Source: Pseudacidobacterium ailaaui
GTDB lineage: Bacteria; Acidobacteriota; Terriglobia; Terriglobales; Acidobacteriaceae
Assembly: GCF_000688455.1 (NCBI RefSeq)
Contig: NZ_JIAL01000001.1
Coordinates: forward strand, 1,395,001 to 1,459,000
Reading direction: 5' to 3'
Length of the DNA stretch: 64,000 nucleotides
This document shows positions 44,863 to 53,656 of this stretch, piece by piece. Made by a program: the position numbers and the translations under genes. Under the pieces are notes generated by a model. The model saw nothing but the letters and a program-made list of their open reading frames with translations, ran no database searches and had not been told where the DNA came from. Within the stretch, counting starts at the first letter, position 1. Each line of letters opens with the position of its first letter.

Positions 44863-44891
44863 GAAGGGGGACGCTCGGTGCGTCCCCCTTC
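44863..44891 (-). terminator. Terminator after the lysine-rich micro-protein gene
   Basis: GAAGGGGGACGC and GCGTCCCCCTTC form a perfect 12-bp stem with a five-base loop. Outer AACAC and GTGTT arms extend it with a single-base bulge. It lies 20 bases after the stop codon of the small gene and between it and rsmE. Confidence 0.8.
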
Positions 44892-44910
44892 TGTGTTGCC
44901 TGGAACGAAG

Positions 44911-44979
44911 TTATTTCTTTTTCGCAGGTTTCTTTGCTGCTTTCTTCGTTGCCTTTTTGGCTGCCTTTTTCGTTGCCAT
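44911..44979 (-). CDS. 22-residue Lys/Ala-rich histone H1-like micro-protein
   Basis: The protein starts MATKKAAKKATKKAAKK and ends in a Pro-Ala-Lys-Lys-Lys tail; more than half of its residues are Lys. The repeat is like the tails of histone H1-like proteins such as HU-extended and Hc1 proteins, so binding to DNA or RNA is likely. GGAG lies ten bases before the ATG. It has a near-consensus promoter and a strong terminator of its own, so it is a genuine short transcription unit. Confidence 0.75.
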   Translation of the reverse strand: MATKKAAKKATKKAAKKPAKKK

Positions 44980-45034
44980 AGTTTCTATTCTCCCTGTTCG
45001 TGTACTGCGGAACTGCTTCGCCGCAGTTAACGAA

Positions 45035-45063
45035 TGTATAGAGTGCTGTGAAACAAGTGTCAA
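45035..45063 (-). promoter_or_regulatory. Strong promoter of the micro-protein gene
   Basis: TTGACA (45063-45058) and TATACA (45040-45035) are separated by exactly 17 bases, one mismatch from consensus. The 5' leader of about 48 bases can form a CTGCGG/CCGCAG hairpin. Expression is expected to be high. Confidence 0.75.
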
Positions 45064-45129
45064 GAAAAAAATAAAGGCAAAATCTCTTTGTGCTCCGCAC
45101 CGAAACACGACGCAGCAGCGTTGCACATC

Positions 45130-45891
45130 TCACATCACGTGTGCGTGATGAAGCAGCATCAGCGCCACGCCTGAAACAATGTCATGCCACGCATGTGCCA
45201 TCATTCCTGCGCGCAGACTCTTTCTGCCGATGGCCAATGCGCAGAACATCGCTCCATATGCGGTGATGGCAAGGATCCCTGCCACTCCTTCATATCCATG
45301 CGCCATGCCAAACAACAAAGAGGAAACCACCACACCCACCCACAGACGGTCCTTCAAGCTGGCAAACTGCTGGAGCAGATATCCGCGAAACACCAGCTCT
45401 TCACAGGTCCCGGCCGAGATGCTCAGGAGAATCCAAAGTGTCACTTCGGTCCCATTCCGCGGGGCCAGCAGCGCGAGCGTTTTCTGCGGAGAGGCGACAT
45501 GAGCAAACTGCAGGAGCAGGCCAAGGACCGCCAGCACCATGCTGGCTGTAATCCAGAACGCAGCAGCAAGCAGCAGGTCTGTCTTCCACTCCGCGGCAGA
45601 CGCGCGTCTTTCTCCCAGCAGTTTTCGCAAAGGCACACCGCGCAGCCGGATGCCCCACAGCACCAGCGCGGCCAGGACCCACTCCCACACCATCGTCAGC
45701 AGATACTGCAATCCATGGTGCTCTCCCGCATTCTGGCGCGCAGCGCGCTGCCCTCCCATCAGGGAGAAGAACAAGATTGGAGCAAGCAGCACCGCTGTGT
45801 GCCACCAGGGCGCCACCGGAGAGTACACTCTCTCACCAGGACTTCTGCCTGCGGCGCTCTCTTCCGGAAGGGGGAACACATCCGTTTCCAT
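45130..45891 (-). CDS. CPBP family intramembrane metalloprotease
   Basis: This 253-residue protein has about six to seven membrane segments and the three CPBP motifs: Glu164-Glu165 and Arg169 in TCEELVFRG, His198 in LLFGMAHGY, and His233 with Asp237 in MAHAWHDIVS. The family includes CAAX proteases and bacteriocin-immunity proteins. The substrate is unknown. It ends a few bases upstream of the micro-protein promoter. Confidence 0.85.
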   Translation of the reverse strand: METDVFPLPEESAAGRSPGERVYSPVAPWWHTAVLLAPILFFSLMGGQRAARQNAGEHHGLQYLLTMVWEWVLAALVLWGIRLRGVPLRKLLGERRASAAEWKTDLLLAAAFWITASMVLAVLGLLLQFAHVASPQKTLALLAPRNGTEVTLWILLSISAGTCEELVFRGYLLQQFASLKDRLWVGVVVSSLLFGMAHGYEGVAGILAITAYGAMFCALAIGRKSLRAGMMAHAWHDIVSGVALMLLHHAHVM

Positions 45892-45918
45892 GTCTTGATG
45901 ATAGACAGCCGCGCGCCC

Positions 45919-47154
45919 TTACCAGAAATAGGCGGCTTCAATCCTGGGCGTTCCCGGCTGCCCGCCGATGATCTCGGTGCTCAGGACAATCTCCATGTTC
46001 TGGCTGCTGCCTGCAGAGAAGCCCTTGGCCAGCGCATTGAGATATGCCGGCGTGGTCAGAAATTCTCCCGCCGCGATGGTCCCGCCTCGCGCGATCCCGG
46101 CCGCGACAATGGCCAGCTTTCCGGTCGTCGTGTCCAAAAAGCGCGCCACAATGGCGTAGTCGCGATAGTTGTTCGTGGCCTCCTGCTGCGTGCGGTCCAC
46201 CAGCCACACCGGAGGCTGTTTGCTCGCAGCGTCTGCAATCCAGAACTTCGTCATCTCCGCGTTGTTGCCAAAGTGATAGCGCAGAGATTGGGTCAGACGC
46301 AGCGTCCAGGCATTATCAAATGCGCCGATGAAGACCGTCGGACCATTGCGCAGGTCGCTCAGCTCCGTCGTCCCCTCGCCCTTCAGGCTGTATTTTCTGC
46401 CATTGGCCTGCATCAGTCCTGCAATCTTCACAATCGCGCTCACGTCGTCCATGACTACCGCGCTCAGATTGTCCTTGAGCAGGCTCTGGCGGCTGGGGTC
46501 GGTCGCGTCCCGCAGGGCGATGACGGAATACTGGTTCTGGTCTGCGATGCACAGCAGGACGGGGTCTTGCGAATGCAGCACCGGCCCCCAGAAAACGTCC
46601 AGCGGCGAATGCTGCTCTGCCCGCCACAACAGTCCCGCTGCAAAAGCCAGCAGGGAGGCAAGGACAATTCCGGCCGTCCAGCGGGAAACGTGTCGCACAT
46701 CTCTTCGCTCTGGAGAGGCCTGGCCCTCCGCAGCCGGAGCATCGTGCCGCTCCGGTTCTGTATGCTGCGCCTCGCCGGTCTTCTGCATCCACTGGAACTG
46801 GGGCACATAGGAGCCGGCCGGCAGCAGCACCCGCACTTCTTCCTCATGCCCCGGCTCCTGATAATACTGTGCGATCCGTTTGCGGATCTCCGCCGCCGTC
46901 ACGCGGACAATCGGATCAGAAGAGGTGTCGTAGTCTGGCGCGCGACCAAAGATCTCGATGCCGAGCGTCCGTTCCTTCAGTAGCTCGGTTTCGCCCGCCA
47001 GCGTCTGCTGCGTTACAAAACGCAGAAAGGTAGGAAAGCGGCGACTATGGCTGAAGTAAGGACTGGCCAGCAGACGCTCTACCTGTTCCAGCACCGCTCT
47101 CTTCTCGGCCTCAGTCCATACCGGATGGCCCTCGGCAATCGAATCCGCCTGCAT
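45919..47154 (-). CDS. Membrane-anchored winged-helix regulator
   Basis: 411 residues. The N-terminal 115 residues form a winged-helix-like DNA-binding region (FLRFVTQQTLAGETELLKERTLGIEIFGR and SDPIVRVTAAEIRKRIAQYYQ). A single membrane segment lies at about residue 165 (IVLASLLAFAAGLLW). The remaining 230 residues form a periplasmic domain. I know this architecture as common in Terriglobia next to TonB receptors, with unknown ligand. Its divergent position before the receptor gene suggests it senses the same substrate. Confidence 0.7.
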   Translation of the reverse strand: MQADSIAEGHPVWTEAEKRAVLEQVERLLASPYFSHSRRFPTFLRFVTQQTLAGETELLKERTLGIEIFGRAPDYDTSSDPIVRVTAAEIRKRIAQYYQEPGHEEEVRVLLPAGSYVPQFQWMQKTGEAQHTEPERHDAPAAEGQASPERRDVRHVSRWTAGIVLASLLAFAAGLLWRAEQHSPLDVFWGPVLHSQDPVLLCIADQNQYSVIALRDATDPSRQSLLKDNLSAVVMDDVSAIVKIAGLMQANGRKYSLKGEGTTELSDLRNGPTVFIGAFDNAWTLRLTQSLRYHFGNNAEMTKFWIADAASKQPPVWLVDRTQQEATNNYRDYAIVARFLDTTTGKLAIVAAGIARGGTIAAGEFLTTPAYLNALAKGFSAGSSQNMEIVLSTEIIGGQPGTPRIEAAYFW

Positions 47155-47374
47155 TTGCTTCCTTCAACCCGCCACAAAGGCCGATTATAGCGGACACGGC
47201 CTTCGACCGTACCTCCGGCTCCAAGTCCTTTCCTACAAGCATCTTCCAGCAGCTCTTAACGGTTAATTTTTCCGTATCGCTGCCGCAAGGAACTTCTCTC
47301 TTCTCTGTTTCGGCCCCTATAAAGCACTCCGGTCTTCAGAAAAAAATCGGAAGGCCCTTTATGGAGGCATGTCG

Positions 47375-50300
47375 ATGCAGAAAACAACGATCAATCGAAT
47401 CTGCCTGCTGTGCGTTCTCCCCCTGCTGCTCTCACTGGCAGTCGGCCGGGCGCTCGCACAGGTAGGTGCAGCATCTTTGAGCGGAATCGTACTGGACCAG
47501 AGTGGCGCAGTGGTCCCTGGCGCTGCCGTTTCGCTGCAGAACGCTCATAGCGGAGATCTGCGCATGGTGACCAGCAACGCATCCGGCGCATTCACCTTCG
47601 CCGCGCTCCCCAGCGGCGACTACAACCTCACCGTGGAAAGGACTGGCTTTTCCACCTTCGTCCGCAATGGCATTCATCTGGACCCGGGCGACAACCGCGC
47701 CGTCTCCGACATCCGGCTGAACGTCGGCAGCGCCACACAGACCGTCGCTGTTCAGGAGACCGTAGGCGGCATCCCTCTGGACAATGGTCAACTGAGCGCC
47801 ACCATCAGCGCCAACCAGCTCGACCAGCTTTCCATTCAGGGGCGCGACGCGACCGAGCTGCTCAAGGTCCTCCCCGGCTTCGCCATCCGCAACCTTGGCC
47901 CCACCAACACCGCCCCGGATTTTTCGCAGGTGCAGATTGGCCAGCAGACCCCCTACGCCTCCGACGGTGCTCCGGTCGCTGGCATTACGCTCACACTGGA
48001 TGGTGCCAACCTGACCGATGCCGGCAACTTCGGCGCCAATCTTCAGAACATCAATGACTCCATGGTCTCTGAGGTCCATGTGCAGACCTCAAACTTCGGC
48101 GCATCGCAGCCCAACGGTCCGGTGGTCATCACCGGAGTCACCAAAGCTGGCGGCCAGCATTATCACGGCTCACTGTATACCTTCGCCCGCGCGCCGCAAC
48201 TGAATTCCAATGACTGGCTGGCGAACTTCAATGGCATTCCGCGCCCCGGCGACCGCTATGTCTATCCCGGAGCCACCTTCAGTGGTCCGGTTCCCCACAG
48301 CAGAAAACTGACCTTCTTCGCCGGCGCCGAATATGACGCCCAGCATGACATCTATGCATACGGCAGCGCTGGAAGCTCCATCATTCATGCCCTGGTCCCT
48401 ACGGCCCAGATGCGCAAAGGCGACTTCAGCGCCTCCGAATTGCAAAACTATCTCGGCCCGAACTATCAGGGCGGTGCCTACGGCAACCTCACGAATGTTC
48501 CAACGGTTGCCAAAGACGGCTCCGCCATCACCAATGGGCAACTCCCCTCTGGACTGCTGGATCCCGGGGCCATGGCACTGATCAACAACCTGCTGCCGCT
48601 GCCCAATAAGCCGACCGGCACCGATGGCTACAACTACACGACGCAGAATCTGGTAAACAACAATCTCTGGCAGGCCACCGGACGCGTGGATGACGCCATC
48701 AACGAAAACAACCACCTCTTTGCTCGCTATACCTATGAGGAAGAGCGTCAGGGCCAGCCCCAGGTCCCTTATTATTCGCCTGGCGGTCCCATGGGCTCGG
48801 TCAACACGCCCGGAGGCGGTGTGCTGAATGACATTCACGTGCACACGGCGGCGGCCAACTATGTCACCATTTTTTCCTCCACCCTCACCAACGAACTCTC
48901 CGGCACCTTTGTCTATTTCACCCAGGCCTTTGACGCCAAGACGCCATCGGCACTCACCAGCGCGGCCATCCACTATCCCTACCAGGGCATCTACAACAAC
49001 GGCAGCAAAAACTTCCCCCAGTTACAGGACTACGGCTATGATGGCCTTCCCCTTGCCATCCAGCCCGATTACTCCTACGGCTCGCCCTCGCTCAAGAAGT
49101 TCCAGCCCAGCCTGGGCGACAATCTGACCAAAGTCTGGGGGCAGCACACCGTAAAGACTGGCGTCTTTTTGGAGCGCATCACCAATAACCAGACCATTAC
49201 CAACGGAGACTCCAACGGCGCCATCCGCATGTACTACTTTCCCCCTGCAGGCACTCCGTTCCATGACTACAACGGCCTCAACCCCGATGGCTCGCCGGCC
49301 TTTGGACCACAGTACTACACCAGCGGAAACTATCTGGCCAACTTTATGCAGGGCGAAGTCCAGAGCTTCGACCAGCAGAACTTCCTGCCTCGCACCAACC
49401 TCTATTTCTGGAACGTCGGCTTTTATGGTGAAGACACCTGGCGCATGCGCCCCAACTTTGTCCTGACCTATGGCCTGCGCGTAGAGCATCTCGGCGCTTG
49501 GCAGGATGCGCATGGCTTCGGCGCCGCTGTCTGGAATCCTGCCACGATCGCTGAACCGGCCTCACCACAAAACCCTCTGCCCGGTTTCACCTGGCATGCC
49601 CTGGATAAGTCCGTCCCCAACTCCGGCACTGGTTCGACTGCGCTCTTCTTTGAGCCGCGCGCGGGCTTTGCCTGGGACATCTTCGGCACGGGCAGGACTG
49701 TGCTGCGCGGCGGTTACGGCTCATACCGGATGCATGACTCCATTGTGGACGTGACCAATGCCTTCGCCAACTCCTCCGGCCTGCGTGAACCGAACCTCTT
49801 CGGCTTCGGCGGCGTCACCCTCGCCGGAATCAATACTTTGCATATGCCCATCACTGCTGGCGGCCTTGCCACCAGCACCTTCGGCCTGTATCGGGGAGAC
49901 GATACAGAGCCAGTCACCAACAGTTACAGCGTGAGCTTTGCCCAGGAGCTGCCGCAAAAGGCCATCTTCCAGCTCACCTATGCCGGCAACAACAGCAACT
50001 CGCTCATGAACAATGGCTCCACCCAGTCTGTCGTGCTCAACAATCTGAATGCACTGCCCGTGGGCGCGCTCTATACACCGCATCCGGCGGGACTGGCCCC
50101 CGGCAAATGCGCCGCGGCCATCTGCACACCGCTGGAGGTGCAGGCCCTGCAGGCCAGCGATGTGCAGCTGTGGCGCCCTTATCCCGAATATCAGACCATC
50201 ACCGTTCCCCGCCACAACACCTACGCAAACTACAACGCCCTGCAGGCCGTACTGCAACGGCAGTCGGGAAGGCTCAACTACGGATTCAACTACACCTGGT

Positions 50301-51049
50301 CCAAAGCGCTGGGCATCCTGGGCTCCGCGGCAAACTTTAACTGGACCGCGGCCATCGATCCCTTCAACATCCCCCACAACTATGGACCGATGAACTTCGA
50401 CCATCGCCATATCTTCAACGCTACCTATTCCTATGCCCTCGGCAAATACGTGCAGCAGCCGGGCCTCGGACTGCTGGTCAACGGCTGGCTCATCTCCGGC
50501 ATCACAGGAATACAGAGCGGTGGCAATATGCAGACCGGAATCAGTGCTAGCCCGGATTTCTACCTTTCCGGAAAACTTGGCCCCAATGGAGATCCAACCC
50601 AGCTCAGCGTCACCAACCAGGTCTTCCTCGGCACCCCGGACGTCAGCCTTCAGCCCGTCCTTAAATGTAATCCCGGCGCGGGTCTCGGCCGCCATCAGTA
50701 CATCAATGGCAGTTGTTTCGGACTCCCGGAGATCGGGCACAACGGACAGTACATCCTCCCTTACGTCATGGGTCCGGCCTACTTCAACAGCGACCTTACG
50801 CTTGAAAAAAGCTTTGGCCTGGGAGGCGAGCGCGACCTCCACTTCCGCATCGCCGCCTTCAACTTTCTGAACCACCCGCTTAACAGCTTCGGGACCGGAT
50901 ACGCTTCACAGACCAATCTGACGCTTTCCGATCTCTCTCCGGGCGCAACGCCCTCCAGCGCAAAATATGATCCCGCCTCCGGCTTCGGCTTTGCGCCCTA
51001 CAAACTTGGCCGGCGTCTGGTGGAGCTTTCCGCAAAATTCACCTTTTAA
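47375..51049 (+). CDS. TonB-dependent receptor, Oar-like (1)
   Basis: About 1,224 residues. A signal peptide (KTTINRICLLCVLPLLLSLAV..ALA/Q) is followed by a carboxypeptidase-regulatory-like domain (about 35-115, GIVLDQSGAVVPGAAVSL), a plug (about 125-270) and a beta-barrel ending in Phe (ELSAKFTF). GGAGG lies seven bases before this ATG; the ATG at 47369 is too close to it. The barrel end matches the BAM signal. It is likely the outer-membrane importer for products of the adjacent GH31. Confidence 0.88.
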   Translation: MQKTTINRICLLCVLPLLLSLAVGRALAQVGAASLSGIVLDQSGAVVPGAAVSLQNAHSGDLRMVTSNASGAFTFAALPSGDYNLTVERTGFSTFVRNGIHLDPGDNRAVSDIRLNVGSATQTVAVQETVGGIPLDNGQLSATISANQLDQLSIQGRDATELLKVLPGFAIRNLGPTNTAPDFSQVQIGQQTPYASDGAPVAGITLTLDGANLTDAGNFGANLQNINDSMVSEVHVQTSNFGASQPNGPVVITGVTKAGGQHYHGSLYTFARAPQLNSNDWLANFNGIPRPGDRYVYPGATFSGPVPHSRKLTFFAGAEYDAQHDIYAYGSAGSSIIHALVPTAQMRKGDFSASELQNYLGPNYQGGAYGNLTNVPTVAKDGSAITNGQLPSGLLDPGAMALINNLLPLPNKPTGTDGYNYTTQNLVNNNLWQATGRVDDAINENNHLFARYTYEEERQGQPQVPYYSPGGPMGSVNTPGGGVLNDIHVHTAAANYVTIFSSTLTNELSGTFVYFTQAFDAKTPSALTSAAIHYPYQGIYNNGSKNFPQLQDYGYDGLPLAIQPDYSYGSPSLKKFQPSLGDNLTKVWGQHTVKTGVFLERITNNQTITNGDSNGAIRMYYFPPAGTPFHDYNGLNPDGSPAFGPQYYTSGNYLANFMQGEVQSFDQQNFLPRTNLYFWNVGFYGEDTWRMRPNFVLTYGLRVEHLGAWQDAHGFGAAVWNPATIAEPASPQNPLPGFTWHALDKSVPNSGTGSTALFFEPRAGFAWDIFGTGRTVLRGGYGSYRMHDSIVDVTNAFANSSGLREPNLFGFGGVTLAGINTLHMPITAGGLATSTFGLYRGDDTEPVTNSYSVSFAQELPQKAIFQLTYAGNNSNSLMNNGSTQSVVLNNLNALPVGALYTPHPAGLAPGKCAAAICTPLEVQALQASDVQLWRPYPEYQTITVPRHNTYANYNALQAVLQRQSGRLNYGFNYTWSKALGILGSAANFNWTAAIDPFNIPHNYGPMNFDHRHIFNATYSYALGKYVQQPGLGLLVNGWLISGITGIQSGGNMQTGISASPDFYLSGKLGPNGDPTQLSVTNQVFLGTPDVSLQPVLKCNPGAGLGRHQYINGSCFGLPEIGHNGQYILPYVMGPAYFNSDLTLEKSFGLGGERDLHFRIAAFNFLNHPLNSFGTGYASQTNLTLSDLSPGATPSSAKYDPASGFGFAPYKLGRRLVELSAKFTF

Positions 51050-51133
51050 CCTGTTGGGGCCGTCCTCACCGATGGCCCTCCTTTTTGGGATCTGTAACAA
51101 TAACTGCAAATTCCGGAGCACCTGGACTTCAAG

Positions 51134-53644
51134 ATGGCCCACCGCTTTTTTGCATCTCTATGCTGTTCTCTCTTCTTGTCTTTCACCGGCGTCGCCGCCT
51201 CGGCCCAAAGTACGGCCTTTGACCACATCACACAGACCCATGCGCTTCCCAATGGAGTGGACCTTCGCGACGGCGCTGCACGCATGGAGATCACCGCCCT
51301 GCGCGACAATGTTCTCCGCATCCGCATTTCGCAAACCGAGCAGCTTCCTGAGGACGCCTCCTGGGCCGTGCTCGATTCGGCACGGCACAGCACCGTTTCG
51401 GTGACCGCAGAAAACTCCGATGCCACCGTCGGCTTTGCTACTCGTTGGCTGCGGGTTGCCGTAGAGCGCAACACCGGAAGAATGACCATTCGTGACCGCG
51501 ATGGCAATGTTCTCCAGCAGGACGCGCGGCCCGTCGAGTTTCATGGCAATGCCTTCCGCTTCTACAAGACAATGCCCCTCGATGAACACTACTTCGGACT
51601 GGGCGACAAGACCGGCCCTCTTGACCGCCGCGACCAGGCCTTTACCCTCTGGAACACCGACGCCTACGGCTTCCAGGAATCCACTGACCCGATCTATAAA
51701 AGCATCCCCTATTTCATGGGCTTCCGCTCAGGCCGCGCCTTTGGCGTCCTCATGGACAACACCTGGCGCAGCAGCTTTGACTTCGGCAAGCAGCTGCGCG
51801 ATGTCTATTCCTACGGCGCGGAAAATGGCCCTCTGGACTGCTACTTCTTTTATGGCCCTGACCCGAAGCAGGTTGTGGAGACCTACGCCTGGCTCACCGG
51901 TACGCCCCCGCTTCCGCCCCTGTGGACCCTCGGCTTCCAACAGTCGCGCTACAGCTATGATTCCCAGGCGCGTGTCATGCAGATTGCAGACCGTCTGCGC
52001 AGCGACCAGATTCCCGCCGACGCTATCTATCTCGACATCGACTACCAGTACAAAAACCGCCCTTTTACCGTAGACAAGCAGCGCTTCCCAGACTTTTCTG
52101 GTATGGTCCAACAACTGAAGGCAAAACACTTCCACGTTGTTGCCATTACTGACCTGCACATCGCCAAGGCCCCAGGTGAGGACTACAGGCCCTATGACAC
52201 AGGCATGGCGGGCGACGAGTTTGTGAAGAATCCGGACGGCTCGGTCTATACCGGCGTCGTCTGGCCCGGTCCCAGCGTCTTTCCCGACTTCACACGCCAG
52301 CAGACGCGCGCGTGGTGGGGCGGCCTTTATCACGACTTCTACCATCTGGGCATTGCCGGTTTCTGGAACGACATGAATGAGCCGGCCATCTTTGAGACCC
52401 CTACAAAAACCATGCCTCTCGACGTCGTGCATCGCATCGAGGAACCGGGATTCACAAAACGCACGGCCACCCATGCTGAAATCCATAATGTCTACGGCAT
52501 GCAGAACACCCGCGGCACCTTTGAAGGACTCCTGCGGCTTGAGCCCAACCAGCGTCCCTTTGTACTCACGCGCGCCAGCTATGCCGGAGGTCAGCGCTAT
52601 GCCGCCACCTGGACTGGCGACAACAGCAGCACCTGGAACCACCTGCGCCTGACCACCCCCATGCTGGAAAACCTGGGCCTGAGCGGCTTTGCCTTCAGCG
52701 GTGCAGACGTGGGCGGCTTTGCCGGCACTCCGCAAAAAGACCTCCTCACCAAATGGCTGGAGGTGGCCGCCTTTCAACCCATTGACCGCGACCACACAGA
52801 GAAGAACTCTGGTGACCAGGAACCCTGGGTCGGCGGCGCCGACGCGGAAGCCATCCGCAGACGGTACATTGAGGAGCGCTATCGCTTGATGCCATATCTC
52901 TATACGCTGGCCGAGGAAACCTCTCGCACCGGCCTGCCCATGGTGCGTCCGCTCTTTCTGGAATTTCCCGACGCCCTGCCGGACCGGCACCCCATCGACG
53001 TGGATGCCAGCGCCTCGCAGGAATTTCTCCTGGGCCCCGACCTCCTGATTGCCGGCGCCCCCTTTCCAGACAAAATGGACGATTACGACGTCGAATTTCC
53101 TTCTGCGCAGTGGTACAACTACTGGACCGGAGAGAAAGTAGGCAAACCCGCGGCCCTCAAAGGCAATGGCCAGCCGCAGAGCTCCTCCGGACCTGTACTG
53201 ACCACTCGGGTCCGTCCCGACCTGGCCACGCTTCCTGTCTTCGTGCGCGGAGGTACCATCCTGCCCCTCGCCCCGCTTACGCAGAGCACCATGGACACGC
53301 CACAAGGCCCCCTCACGCTGCGCATCTACACCGGAGACCACTGTCACGGCAGCCTCTATCTCGACGACGGCACCACCTACAATTACCGCCGCGGCGAGTA
53401 CCTCCGCATGGATTCCTCCTGCCAGCTCAACAGCACGGGACTCGAAGTCCATCTCGGCCCGCATCAGGGCAGCTATCCCGCCTGGTGGAAAGAGGTACGC
53501 ATCGAGGTGTACGGCTGGTCTCCACAGAAGGACCAGGTTGCCGTCCAGAGCAGTACAGCGACGTTGCCTCTGGAAAAGTCCGTAAACTGCGTTTCCGTCA
53601 CCGTACCGGACAACGGCCGCGGCGTGGACCTTCAGTTCCGTTAG
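51134..53644 (+). CDS. GH31 alpha-glycosidase, secreted
   Basis: 836 residues with a signal peptide (FASLCCSLFLSFTGVAASAQ). It has the N-terminal beta-sandwich, a (beta/alpha)8 barrel, and C-terminal beta domains. The nucleophile is Asp413 in GFWNDMNEP and the acid/base is Asp496 in WTGDNSS. LYHDFYHLGIAGFWND is typical of GH31. Specificity (alpha-glucosidase, alpha-xylosidase or other) cannot be read from the sequence. It follows the receptor on the same strand. Confidence 0.9.
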   Translation: MAHRFFASLCCSLFLSFTGVAASAQSTAFDHITQTHALPNGVDLRDGAARMEITALRDNVLRIRISQTEQLPEDASWAVLDSARHSTVSVTAENSDATVGFATRWLRVAVERNTGRMTIRDRDGNVLQQDARPVEFHGNAFRFYKTMPLDEHYFGLGDKTGPLDRRDQAFTLWNTDAYGFQESTDPIYKSIPYFMGFRSGRAFGVLMDNTWRSSFDFGKQLRDVYSYGAENGPLDCYFFYGPDPKQVVETYAWLTGTPPLPPLWTLGFQQSRYSYDSQARVMQIADRLRSDQIPADAIYLDIDYQYKNRPFTVDKQRFPDFSGMVQQLKAKHFHVVAITDLHIAKAPGEDYRPYDTGMAGDEFVKNPDGSVYTGVVWPGPSVFPDFTRQQTRAWWGGLYHDFYHLGIAGFWNDMNEPAIFETPTKTMPLDVVHRIEEPGFTKRTATHAEIHNVYGMQNTRGTFEGLLRLEPNQRPFVLTRASYAGGQRYAATWTGDNSSTWNHLRLTTPMLENLGLSGFAFSGADVGGFAGTPQKDLLTKWLEVAAFQPIDRDHTEKNSGDQEPWVGGADAEAIRRRYIEERYRLMPYLYTLAEETSRTGLPMVRPLFLEFPDALPDRHPIDVDASASQEFLLGPDLLIAGAPFPDKMDDYDVEFPSAQWYNYWTGEKVGKPAALKGNGQPQSSSGPVLTTRVRPDLATLPVFVRGGTILPLAPLTQSTMDTPQGPLTLRIYTGDHCHGSLYLDDGTTYNYRRGEYLRMDSSCQLNSTGLEVHLGPHQGSYPAWWKEVRIEVYGWSPQKDQVAVQSSTATLPLEKSVNCVSVTVPDNGRGVDLQFR

Positions 53645-53656
53645 AGCACACTGTGC

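Noticed and set aside
45184-46983. Long plus-strand open frame opposite the protease and winged regulator genes
   Set aside because: The minus-strand genes have recognisable motifs and membrane segments; this frame has none.
51728-53464. Minus-strand open frame of 578 codons opposite GH31
   Set aside because: The plus strand has a signal peptide and both GH31 catalytic residues; the minus frame is a shadow.
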